A DNA stretch of 40,585 nucleotides, from contig JAIRYN010000010.1 of assembly GCA_031267575.1 (NCBI GenBank), positions 1-40,585 of the forward strand, read 5' to 3'. The stretch is from Synergistaceae bacterium. Its GTDB lineage: Bacteria > Synergistota > Synergistia > Synergistales > Aminobacteriaceae. Numbering within the stretch: the stretch's first letter is position 1; each line of letters opens with the position of its first letter. The notes beneath the pieces were generated by a model, which was not told where the DNA came from, did no database searches, and was given only the letters and a program-made list of their open reading frames with translations. Made by a program: the position numbers and the translations under genes. Below, piece after piece: positions 33,629-40,585 of this stretch.

Positions 33629-33712
33629 TTGAAACGTTTTTTTAAACCGCTTATTGTCGTGTTCGCCGTGCTACTCAGCGCAGCCGATGCCGTCGACGCT
33701 CGCTTTCGTTAA
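33629..33712 (+). pseudogene. Signal-peptide remnant of an exported protein
   Basis: A TTG-started frame of 27 codons reads MKRFFKPLIVVFAVLLSAADA and ends DARFR-stop. AGGGAG lies upstream. It looks like the 5' end of an exported-protein gene cut short next to mobile element copy C. The rest of 33292-33809 outside copy C shows no gene. Confidence 0.3.
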
Positions 33713-33809
33713 TTTACTGGTGCTGTTGCATTCTCGTCGAGTAAGTCCTCACAAAGATCGAGCTGTGCCTCAACAAATTTTGCAAAGACGCTTTCCTCTC
33801 TATTCTATT

Positions 33810-34814
33810 CTATTCATGATCATAACTGACGCTTTCTGGGAACGCTTCTTTAAGCGCCTCTACGTTGACATAATCACGCACGTCAAACACGTTTTTTATG
33901 AAACCTGCTCCCCGGCCCCATTGATTTATAGCGTCGAGCGTGTCGAGTGTGGTTTGGGTAAAATTGACGCTGATTTCGTTCCGCTGCAGATTCATCAACA
34001 CCTGCTCGGCGGGAATGTTGATCTGTTTCTGTACGATTTCGGCGGTTTTTTCCGGTTCCGCATTGATGAACCGCACTATTTCTTCAAGGGCTTTCACGTA
34101 ATTCACGACAATGTCTTTATTCTCAGTGAGAAATTTTTGCGTGGACAGCAAGACTGTCACCGTTTGTGAGTCGATGGTCGCGAGATCAGCGATCCCCCGG
34201 ACGGAGGGTATTTCCGCGAGCGCGACGGACGCCTGTCCACCTCCCCACATCCCTGTCGCTTGTTTGGATTTCAGAGCAGCAACGCCCTCTTGTGGGCTCC
34301 CTATGGGCAGTTGTTTGATAGAAACCGGATCGACGCCAACGGTTTGCAGCAGCCTAGCTGTCCAATATTCCTCCACGGTGCCCTTGCGCAGCGCGATGGA
34401 TTTTCCCGCCAGATCCGACGGAGAGGTGACTGTATCGTCATTGACGTAAAATGCCCAGGAGAACGGCGTGCCCGCTTTTGAAACAGCGAATTTGGTGTAG
34501 ATACGAAGGTCGCTTTTTTCCATAGCCCCGATGCGGTTCAAAATCGCGAAGTCCGCCGCCATGCCAAAATCGAGCTGGCCAAGCGTGAGCGCGTCGATCG
34601 TATTGATCCCGGCTGAAAACGCTTGAGAAATAACGTTCAAACCGTATTTTTTGTAAATTCCCAGTTCTTCCCCGACCGCTGGCACGAAAGAATCGGTTTC
34701 TCCTGCCATCACACCCACGCGTATTGTGGGGAGGGTTTCCGCCCCAAGAGCGGAAAACACGAAAGACAAGAAGAACAACATTGTGACCGCGGTTATTTTT
34801 TTCAAAGCCCTCAT
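33810..34814 (-). CDS. ssuA: ABC transporter substrate-binding protein, nitrate/sulfonate/taurine (NMT1/SsuA) type
   Basis: 334 residues with an N-terminal signal peptide (about 1-24, LFFLSFVFSALGA). The mature part has the SsuA/NMT1 pattern: VGVMAGETDSFVPAVGEELGIYKKYGL, TLGQLDFGMAADFAIL, and LAGKSIALRKGTVEEYW. It should bind a small sulfonate, sulfate ester or similar anion and work with the permease and ATPase genes at 38140-39719 on the same strand. IS copy D and two arylsulfotransferase genes separate it from them. The gene symbol is by family only. Confidence 0.85.
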   Translation of the reverse strand: MRALKKITAVTMLFFLSFVFSALGAETLPTIRVGVMAGETDSFVPAVGEELGIYKKYGLNVISQAFSAGINTIDALTLGQLDFGMAADFAILNRIGAMEKSDLRIYTKFAVSKAGTPFSWAFYVNDDTVTSPSDLAGKSIALRKGTVEEYWTARLLQTVGVDPVSIKQLPIGSPQEGVAALKSKQATGMWGGGQASVALAEIPSVRGIADLATIDSQTVTVLLSTQKFLTENKDIVVNYVKALEEIVRFINAEPEKTAEIVQKQINIPAEQVLMNLQRNEISVNFTQTTLDTLDAINQWGRGAGFIKNVFDVRDYVNVEALKEAFPESVSYDHE

Positions 34815-34853
34815 CTCAATCGAACCCCTTTGTTGTTGTTATATCGTTATATC

Positions 34854-35095
34854 TTGACATACTCCCATGACTAAAGTCATGGGATTCTAAGATCGACAAA
34901 GACAGCCTACTGAAACCGGTCTTACATCTTCTCCTTACGTCTTCTCCTTTAAGAGTGGATGCCCCCACTCTGAGAATATTTACAGCCGCATGAATATCCC
35001 GGTCGTGTTCCGCCCCGCATTTCGGACACGTCCATCCGCATTTCGGACACGTCCATCCACGGGCCGAACGGGCTCCGCTCCCCTGAGCTTGAACA
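34854..35095 (-). mobile_element. IS200/IS605 element fragment, copy D (longest TnpB relic)
   Basis: On the minus strand it ends TATGTCAA at 34854 with a perfect right-end hairpin (CCCATGAC...GTCATGGG, about 34864-34883). It keeps more of the native TnpB zinc finger (WTCPKCG) than the other copies. A 21-bp exact tandem duplication (35017-35058) and a 13-bp one (cttctcc region near 34922-34949) disrupt it. The left end is missing; homology fades near 35095, just past the end of the arylsulfotransferase gene. Confidence 0.75.
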
Positions 35096-35118
35096 ATGAC
35101 GTTATATGAAACACAGTT

Positions 35119-36579
35119 TTATTCAAAAATTCGCGTGCCCTTTCGGCGTTCTCTGGGCAGCAGGTTGATCGCTGGGTACTCGAAAGCCGAGAGACGTTCC
35201 AGCCCGACGCCCGTCACCAGGACCGCACTTTCGGAGTTTTCCCCGACGGGCGAACCTGGCACGCGATAATACCGTATATCGGGCGCCGCTATCGATTCTT
35301 CTTTTGGTAGATCCCGTTGAGGTATCCACTCGTAGGGCACCCGGTAGGCTCTGTACACCATGTTGTGAGTGCCTCCCATAGAATTTGAGTAGTATGGGTT
35401 GATGTACTCCCACACGGTCCTGTGATCGATGGTCACCTCGAAAATTCGCCCGTCCGAACCTTCAGTGATGAGAGTGTTCCCGTTTGGCAGGCGCTGCGCG
35501 GAACTCACATACGGACTGTAAAAACGAAATTCATCGGAGAAGCCTGCGTTGACCGCGTTATATTCCCACTCGACCTCCAAAGTGACGGGGTTGAACTCGA
35601 TCACGCGCGAATAATCCCTGTGCACGCTGTTTTGTCCCGTTTTGGACGTCCCGCCCGGTAGGCCGTACCCTCCCCACCCACCGTTGTCGAACACGAGCAG
35701 GTTGCCCTCTCCGGGCAATCCTTTGGGAATCATGTGAAGATGATGCTGCCCTATGATCCAACCCAGTTGTTCAAGCGCCGCGTTCTCCCGAAAATCGGGC
35801 CCGATGCGCCAAGCCACCTTACCGGTGGCCTTGCTGGTGATCGCGAGGATATTCGCGTTGCGGGCGTCCCAGATCATATTGTCGGGATGAAAGCGCTCAT
35901 CGCCTGAGTCGTACCACTTATTGGGGCCGAGCGTCGAAAGACAGTTGACATGCAGCCAATCGCCGAGTCCGCTTGTGACCACCGAAGGATTGCGGAACAG
36001 TACGTTGAGAGCCTTTTCGTCGAAACCCAGTTCATCGAAATGTTCATTCGCGTTCCACTCCCAGAGGAGATTTCCCTCCCAGTCGACTTCGATGAAGCGG
36101 TCATCCAACAATTTTTTGTCGGATATCCTGTTGTTGACGATGTCCTTATGGACCAAGATCAGCGTGTTTCCTCCATCGACGCGTGGTTTCGAGAGCGGGG
36201 AGTAATAACCCACCGACGACCCCTCACGTTCAAAATCGTGATGCTGACGCGCGATGTACTCGGCTGGCCTGTCGGGGTCCTCTATGAATTCGTTTTTCTC
36301 GAACTTCCACACGACCTTACCGTCCCAGTCCACTTGCAGCAAAGCCAGGTGATCCTGAAAGCCGTATTTTGGATTTCGCGCGCCTGGAGAACCAAAGACC
36401 TGTCCACCCGGCAGGATCTTGTTGGGAAAACCGAGCAAACCCTCCCAAAGTTGCACTTCATTGCCCCTCATGTCGATGAGCAAAGCCCCTTTAGCCGAAG
36501 GAAATATCGTGTACCCGCTCCACGCGGACGCTGAATCGTAGTACGTCGTGCCTGTCGGGTATATTCTTGGATGTCCCAT
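35119..36579 (-). CDS. Arylsulfotransferase (ASST)-family protein, paralogue 2
   Basis: About 486 residues from ATG 36579 (MGHPRIYPTG), preceded by AGGAGGAG; the ATG two codons upstream touches that site and is less likely. Matches to the ASST/aryl-sulfate sulfotransferase family include GALLIDMRGNEVQLWEGL, RQHHDFEREG, NEHFDELGFDE, GPNKWYDSGDERFHPDN, IIGQHHLHMIPKG and SAQRLPNGNTLITEGSDGRIFEV; repeated W-x-W/NG segments give a beta-propeller. His residues in QHHD and QHHLH are candidates for the sulfated catalytic His. No signal peptide is visible, so it is probably cytoplasmic, unlike the classical periplasmic enzymes. It lies 12 bp after its paralogue. Confidence 0.85.
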   Translation of the reverse strand: MGHPRIYPTGTTYYDSASAWSGYTIFPSAKGALLIDMRGNEVQLWEGLLGFPNKILPGGQVFGSPGARNPKYGFQDHLALLQVDWDGKVVWKFEKNEFIEDPDRPAEYIARQHHDFEREGSSVGYYSPLSKPRVDGGNTLILVHKDIVNNRISDKKLLDDRFIEVDWEGNLLWEWNANEHFDELGFDEKALNVLFRNPSVVTSGLGDWLHVNCLSTLGPNKWYDSGDERFHPDNMIWDARNANILAITSKATGKVAWRIGPDFRENAALEQLGWIIGQHHLHMIPKGLPGEGNLLVFDNGGWGGYGLPGGTSKTGQNSVHRDYSRVIEFNPVTLEVEWEYNAVNAGFSDEFRFYSPYVSSAQRLPNGNTLITEGSDGRIFEVTIDHRTVWEYINPYYSNSMGGTHNMVYRAYRVPYEWIPQRDLPKEESIAAPDIRYYRVPGSPVGENSESAVLVTGVGLERLSAFEYPAINLLPRERRKGTRIFE

Positions 36580-36591
36580 GATCATCTCCTC

Positions 36592-38115
36592 CTATTTCTC
36601 AAATTTCTCAAAATCGACGACTTTCTCAAAATCGACGACGCAGAAATTCGACAGCTCGGCCGCGCCGGACGGAGAAAGTTCACGGAAAGGATCGGCGACA
36701 AGTTTTTCCGAGCCGCCGGCCACTCCCTCGACCTTGGTCACCTTGCCTCCTGGCCCAAGAGGAGCTCCAGGGACACGGAATTCGCTGACATTCGGAGCCT
36801 CTATCGAGTTCTCGTCTGGCGGGTCGAGCTGCGGTATCCAACCGTAAGGCACACGATAGGCCCTATAGGTCATGTTATTCACTAGAATTCCGTCGCGTCC
36901 GCGTGTTATCGTGCGAAAATAAGGTGAGACATACTCCCATACTGTTTTGTGTTCCGGAGTCACCTCGAACAGCCTGCCGTCGCGCCCTTCGGTGATGAGC
37001 GTATTGCCGTTGGGCAGACGCTGGGCCGAGCTGACAAACGACGTGTAGAATTTGTACGAGTCGAGAGGGTGAATGTGTCCCGCTTCTTTGGGAGAATACT
37101 GCCACGCTATCTCAAGCGTCGTTGGGTCGAATTCGAGGATGCGCGAATAATCACGGCGTACATTCGCCGTTCCGTACTTCGAGACGGAGTTCGGCGCTCC
37201 ATACCCCGCCCAGCCTCCGTTGTCATAGACGAGAAAATTTCCCTCTCCTGGAAGTCCCTTTTGGATGAGGTGCAGATGGTGCTGGCCTATGATCTGCCCA
37301 AGAGCGCCCCCGGTTTTCTCGAAGTCAGGACCCACGCGCCACACTATTTTCCCCGTCTTTTTGTCGATGATCGCCATCACGTTCGCGTTCCGGCCATCCC
37401 ACACGATATTGTCCGGGTGAAAGCGGCCGTCCCCGGCGTCGTACCACTTATTTGGGCCAAGCCTGTTGATGTTATTGATCGCGAGCCAAAACCCCTGCCC
37501 GCCGTGCGCCACGTCGGAAGACGGAAGCCGGTATAGAACATTCTTCGCCGCCTCGTCGAAACCCAATTCGTCGAAATGCTCATTCGCGTTCCACTGCCAG
37601 ACGATCTCTCCATCCCATGTGACCTCGATTATGGAGCTGTCGAGCAGCACTTTGTCCGATACGTGAGGATTGAACACGTTCCGCGTGACGATCATCAGCG
37701 TATTGCCGCCATCCGCGCGCGGCGCGCCTCCAGGCGAGTAATATCCGGTCGCGGAGCCCTCCCTCTGGTAATCGTGATTCTGCCTGGCGATCCACTTTGG
37801 GGGCCTGCCGGCGTCGGCGACGTATTCGAACCTGTCGAACTTCCAGACGATGTTTCCATTCCAATCCACCTGAACGAGGTCCAGGTTGTCGAACGTGTGA
37901 CAAGCCGGGGCGCGTTCACCGGTGCTGCCCATCACGTAACCTCCAGGCAAAATTTTGGGAGGATCGCCCTTGAGTCCGCGCCAAACGCGAACTTCTTTCC
38001 CGTTCATGTCCATGAGGATCACGCCCTTGGCAGACGGCAGAACAGTGTAACCGCTCCAGGCGGCGTCCTTGTCGTAAATAGTCACTCCGGTCGGATAAAT
38101 TGTCGGATGGCCCAT
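36592..38115 (-). CDS. Arylsulfotransferase (ASST)-family protein, paralogue 1
   Basis: About 507 residues from ATG 38115 (MGHPTIYPTGVTIYD) with GAGGAGG at 6-nt spacing; the longer TTG start upstream lies within that site. Family motifs are as in the neighbour (RQNHDYQREG, NEHFDELGFDE, GPNKWYDAGDGRFHPDN, IIGQHHLHLIQKGLPGEGN, SAQRLPNGNTLITEGRDGRLFEV). The first His of the HHD motif is Asn here. The C-terminus ends with repeated VVDFEK VVDFEK FEK, from an 18-bp tandem duplication (36604-36639). It lies 24 bp after the permease gene. The family transfers sulfate from aryl sulfate esters to phenolic acceptors; the substrate here is unknown. Confidence 0.85.
   Translation of the reverse strand: MGHPTIYPTGVTIYDKDAAWSGYTVLPSAKGVILMDMNGKEVRVWRGLKGDPPKILPGGYVMGSTGERAPACHTFDNLDLVQVDWNGNIVWKFDRFEYVADAGRPPKWIARQNHDYQREGSATGYYSPGGAPRADGGNTLMIVTRNVFNPHVSDKVLLDSSIIEVTWDGEIVWQWNANEHFDELGFDEAAKNVLYRLPSSDVAHGGQGFWLAINNINRLGPNKWYDAGDGRFHPDNIVWDGRNANVMAIIDKKTGKIVWRVGPDFEKTGGALGQIIGQHHLHLIQKGLPGEGNFLVYDNGGWAGYGAPNSVSKYGTANVRRDYSRILEFDPTTLEIAWQYSPKEAGHIHPLDSYKFYTSFVSSAQRLPNGNTLITEGRDGRLFEVTPEHKTVWEYVSPYFRTITRGRDGILVNNMTYRAYRVPYGWIPQLDPPDENSIEAPNVSEFRVPGAPLGPGGKVTKVEGVAGGSEKLVADPFRELSPSGAAELSNFCVVDFEKVVDFEKFEK
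36595..36639. repeat. 18-bp tandem duplication at the end of the arylsulfotransferase gene
   Basis: tttctcaaaatcgacgac occurs exactly twice (36604-36639), with a partial third copy before it, in the last codons of the gene. Confidence 0.9.
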
Positions 38116-38139
38116 CTCATACCTCCTCAAACATATTAA

Positions 38140-38940
38140 TCATTTCACGCCATACCTTTTCAGTGCGGTGCTCCCGAAAAGCCTGAGCAGTCTATCGGAG
38201 AAATATCCCGACAACCCCAGGGTCAGTATGCCGACGAAGATCCAGTCTGTCCGAAAGTAAAGGCGCGACGTGTAGATCAGGTAGCCTATTCCGCTCTGCG
38301 CGGCCAGCATTTCCGCCGCGACGATCGAAACGATCGCCCCGGAAAGCCCAAGCCGTATGCCGGTGAATATGGATGGCGCCGAGGCGGGGACGGTCACGGT
38401 GTAGAAAATCTGAAATGGGGAGGCTCCTTGAGACTGAGCGACCCGCGTTTTTATCTTATCGATGCTGACAACGCCCGCAATAGTGTTGATGGTAACCGGA
38501 AAGATCGTCGCGTACACGATGATGGCGATTTTCGACTCCTCCTCAACGCCAAACCACATCAGAAACAAGGTCAGAAAACCGATGGCCGGCACAAACCGGA
38601 AAAAATTCACGAACGGCTCAAAAATCTCTCTGACGAGGGCAAATTGCCCAACGGCCAACCCGATGGGGATTGCGCACACTATCCCGATACTCCAGCCCGC
38701 GAATATTCTCATGAAGCTGATCGCGACGTAATCGAGTAACACTCCGTTCTTGAGGATCTCCCACCCCCCTATCAAAGTCCGCGCCGGTCCCGGCAAAAAA
38801 TTGGCGTCGTTGTACATCGAAGCCGCCTGCCATACCGCCAACAGCAACGCGAACGTCACGATTCCCTTTTTCAACAAAAAACCGATAATTTTATTTCCTC
38901 TGTTTTTTCCTTGTAACGCCATATCTCCACCAGCCCTCAT
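38140..38940 (-). CDS. ssuC: ABC transporter permease, sulfonate/nitrate/taurine (SsuC/TauC) type
   Basis: 266 residues with about six membrane helices. The EAA-like loop is KTRVAQSQGASPFQIFYTVTVPASAPSIFTGIRLGLSGAIVSIVAAEMLAAQSGIGYLIY, typical of SsuC/TauC. The ATG overlaps the TGA of the ATPase gene by 4 bp; a second ATG (38922) behind GGTGGAG is also possible. It forms the channel for the substrate captured by the binding protein at 33810-34814. Confidence 0.92.
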   Translation of the reverse strand: MRAGGDMALQGKNRGNKIIGFLLKKGIVTFALLLAVWQAASMYNDANFLPGPARTLIGGWEILKNGVLLDYVAISFMRIFAGWSIGIVCAIPIGLAVGQFALVREIFEPFVNFFRFVPAIGFLTLFLMWFGVEEESKIAIIVYATIFPVTINTIAGVVSIDKIKTRVAQSQGASPFQIFYTVTVPASAPSIFTGIRLGLSGAIVSIVAAEMLAAQSGIGYLIYTSRLYFRTDWIFVGILTLGLSGYFSDRLLRLFGSTALKRYGVK

Positions 38941-39719
38941 ATCTCGTATTCGACGTCAAAGAACCCCTGTATTTTCTGGATAAACGCGGAAACCTGGCTA
39001 TTGTCGATTTTGCGCGGATAAGGAACCCCGATCTCAATCGTTTCGATGATCGTCGCGTTGGGTGCGCGGGACATGACACTGACTTTTTGTCCGAGAAAAA
39101 CCGCCTCCTGGATGTCGTGCGTGACGAAAAGAATCGTTTTTTCGGTTTCTCTCCAGATACTGATGACCTCTTTCTGCATCAGCCTGCGCGTTTGAGCGTC
39201 GAGAGCGCCAAAGGGTTCATCCATAATCAAAATCTCCGAGTCGTTCGCGATGCTTCGCGCGATTTGCGCGCGTTGCTTCATACCTCCGGACAGTTCATCA
39301 GGATACTTGTTCTCGTGCAACTCGAGTCCTACCAATCGGATGCACTTTCGCGCTGTTTCACCACGCTCTTTTTTCGGTGTCCCGCTGAGCCGCAGGCCAT
39401 ACTCGACGTTCTTCTGCACCGTGAGCCACGGGAATAGAGCAGCGTCAGCGTTTTGGAACACCACTCCTCTATCCCTGCCGGGGCCCTCGACATCGTTTCC
39501 ATACACCGTCACCTTGCCACCGCTTTTCGGGACAAAACCCGCAATAATGTTGAGCAATGTCGACTTTCCGCACCCGCTCCACCCCAAAAAGACGTGAAAT
39601 TCTCCTCTCGCTATGTCGAGATTGATGTCGTCGAGTATATTGCTTCCGGCCCCGTTTCCCGCTTCCGAATCGTAGGATTTGGAAAGATGCTCGATTCGGA
39701 TCGCTATTTCTTTCTCCAT
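38937..39719 (-). CDS. ssuB: ABC transporter ATPase, sulfonate/nitrate/taurine (SsuB/TauB) type
   Basis: 260 residues. Walker A is GWSGCGKST, the Q-loop VFQNADALFPW-like (QNADAALFPWLTV), the signature LSGGMKQR, Walker B ILIMDEPFGALDAQTR and the switch His FVTHDIQEA. The length and sequence style match SsuB/TauB/NrtD. It is the first gene of the operon; 39720-39930 upstream is AT-rich and should hold its promoter, though no clear box pair stands out. Confidence 0.93.
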   Translation of the reverse strand: MEKEIAIRIEHLSKSYDSEAGNGAGSNILDDINLDIARGEFHVFLGWSGCGKSTLLNIIAGFVPKSGGKVTVYGNDVEGPGRDRGVVFQNADAALFPWLTVQKNVEYGLRLSGTPKKERGETARKCIRLVGLELHENKYPDELSGGMKQRAQIARSIANDSEILIMDEPFGALDAQTRRLMQKEVISIWRETEKTILFVTHDIQEAVFLGQKVSVMSRAPNATIIETIEIGVPYPRKIDNSQVSAFIQKIQGFFDVEYEI

Positions 39720-39933
39720 TTGTCCTTCCCCACTTATTCTTTCTTGTGATATACATAACGCTATAGCGTGTCGTATTGATAAAATATATTAATCATATAT
39801 GAATTATATAATTACTTTTACACATTATTTCCCCTTTGTCAAGAGAGAGGACAGGAGAAATCAAGGCAACAGTATTTACTTTCCATCAAGCATTCCAATC
39901 ACTAGCTTCGCATATTCGCATAGGTATTTTTAC

Positions 39934-40265
39934 GATAAAGCGATGAGAAAGCCAACGGCTTCAGCCGTTGTTGGATGAGAGGTGAGATTGGATGAGAGAT
40001 GAGATTGGATGAGAATCGCAACGCCGCCCACGGTGGCGTTTGTTTTGTATTTGGTTTTTTGCCATACGTCTACTTTTATATTAAACTCCTTTTATAGCTT
40101 ATCAACGCGAAATGCGGGGCGAAACACGACCGGGATATCAATGTGGCTGTGAATATTCTCAGAGTAGGGACATCCACTCTTAAAGGAGAAGACGTAAGAC
40201 CGGTTTCAGCCGGCTGTCTTTGTCGATCTTAGAATCCCACAGCTTTAGTCGTGGGAATATGTCAA
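39934..40265 (+). mobile_element. IS200/IS605 mini-element, copy E (both ends intact)
   Basis: It follows TTAC (39930-39933), starts GATAAAGCGATGAGAAAGCC, has a left hairpin (CCAACGGCTTCAGCCGTTG), the shared internal sequence, codons for a TnpB C-terminal relic (DINVAVNILRV), a right-end hairpin (about 40229-40252) and ends TCAA at 40262-40265. A 17-bp repeat (2.6 copies, 39971-40014) sits after the left hairpin. At 332 bp it is the most complete copy and encodes no transposase. Confidence 0.85.
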
Positions 40266-40276
40266 TCGTCGTGTTA

Positions 40277-40305
40277 TTGCTTTCCGATATAAAATGTGGT
40301 ATAAA
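40277..40305 (+). promoter_or_regulatory. Possible sigma-70 promoter TTGCTT-17-TATAAA
   Basis: TTGCTT (40277-40282), a 17-bp spacer and TATAAA (40300-40305), about 100 bp before the ATG at 40401. It begins 11 bp past the right edge of copy E. Confidence 0.4.
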
Positions 40306-40400
40306 AATAGGTATAAAATATGAGATGTGTTTGGCGGAGAAAATTGGGATTCTAAATTTTGTGTCAAGGTTTTGATCGAGTTAATTTAGGGGAGAAAATC

Positions 40401-40535
40401 ATGATTTCAACGCTTGTTTTTCACGTAAAATCGGATATAATAATAAACAAGCAACAAGCAACAAGCAACAAGCAACAAGCAACAAGCAACAAGCAACAAG
40501 CAACAAGCAACAAGCAACAAGCATTATCTTCTTAA
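40401..40535 (+). CDS. Small ORF containing 11 heptanucleotide repeats; possible phase-variable gene start
   Basis: The ATG is preceded by AGGGGAG with 6-nt spacing. The frame encodes 44 residues: MISTLVFHVKSDIII, then three rounds of the 7-residue NKQQATS repeat plus part of a fourth, then ALSS and a stop at 40533-40535. Because the unit is 7 bp, loss of one unit or gain of two would move translation into a frame that stays open to the window end (at least 21 further codons, reading LLKFFKALCLFDIITIAAS). Function unknown. It could instead be non-coding. Confidence 0.4.
   Translation: MISTLVFHVKSDIIINKQQATSNKQQATSNKQQATSNKQQALSS
40446..40522. repeat. Heptanucleotide tandem repeat (aacaagc), 11 perfect copies
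   Basis: 77 bp of the exact 7-bp unit aacaagc. No interruptions are seen, which suggests recent or ongoing slippage. Confidence 0.97.
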
Positions 40536-40585
40536 ATTCTTCAAAGCTCTTTGTCTCTTTGATATAATAACTATTGCGGCTTCGT

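Noticed and set aside
40446-40522. CRISPR-like array
   Set aside because: The units are 7 bp and contiguous with no spacers; it is a simple tandem repeat.

Overview
The window looks like about 40 kb of chromosome from an anaerobic, probably gut-associated bacterium that lives on peptides, amino acids and organic acids. A member of the Synergistota is my best guess. That rests on gene style only: a TRAP dicarboxylate transporter, a dipeptide ABC operon with an M29-like peptidase, hemC next to a cobA-hemD fusion, and cbiR. No rRNA, tRNA or CRISPR array was seen. Most genes are moderately GC-rich; the left edge (1-1449), the intergenic regions and the repeat elements are AT-rich.

Layout. 1-1449: tail of a membrane protein and a PP-loop ATPase-like gene, probably the edge of a surface-polysaccharide cluster. 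1739-4635 (-): TRAP transporter dctP-dctQ-dctM. 4790-11531 (-): M29-like peptidase followed by a dipeptide/oligopeptide ABC transporter (dppA, B, C, D, F order). 12076-14816 (+): cbiR (cobamide remodelling) and a 4-hydroxybutyrate dehydrogenase, lying between IS200/IS605 remnants. 15095-17582 (-): hemC and fused cobA-hemD, making uroporphyrinogen III and precorrin-2. 17634-22621 (-): a tightly coupled partner-switching operon of STAS protein, RsbW-like kinase, MATE transporter with a GHKL-like tail, formyltransferase-like protein and membrane SpoIIE-type phosphatase. 23279-33291 (+): a sulfate uptake and assimilation operon of sulfate ABC transporter, AprA/AprB-like APS reductase, cysD, a cysN fused to an O-acetylhomoserine sulfhydrylase, and a precorrin-2 dehydrogenase for siroheme. 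33810-39719 (-): a sulfonate/nitrate/taurine-type ABC transporter with two arylsulfotransferase paralogues. 40401-end: a small ORF built on 11 copies of a 7-bp repeat.

Sulfur is the unifying theme of the right half. Sulfate is imported, activated by CysD/CysN, reduced by the Apr-type pair to sulfite, and sulfide would be fixed by the sulfhydrylase. The siroheme needed by a sulfite reductase can come from hemC, cobA-hemD and the precorrin-2 dehydrogenase; the sulfite reductase itself is not in the window. The rightmost operon looks like import and handling of organic sulfate esters or sulfonates.

Two genome-scale patterns run across everything. First, five copies of a short non-autonomous IS608-like element (TTAC target, TCAA right end, TnpB C-terminus plus right-end hairpin) are scattered between operons, and one supplies the stop codons of both flanking genes. 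Second, exact or near-exact tandem duplications of 7-25 bp are unusually frequent, especially at gene starts, gene ends and domain linkers, including the CysN-sulfhydrylase junction. The best candidates for something undescribed are the MATE/partner-switching operon, the CysN fusion, the mini-element family and the heptamer-repeat ORF.
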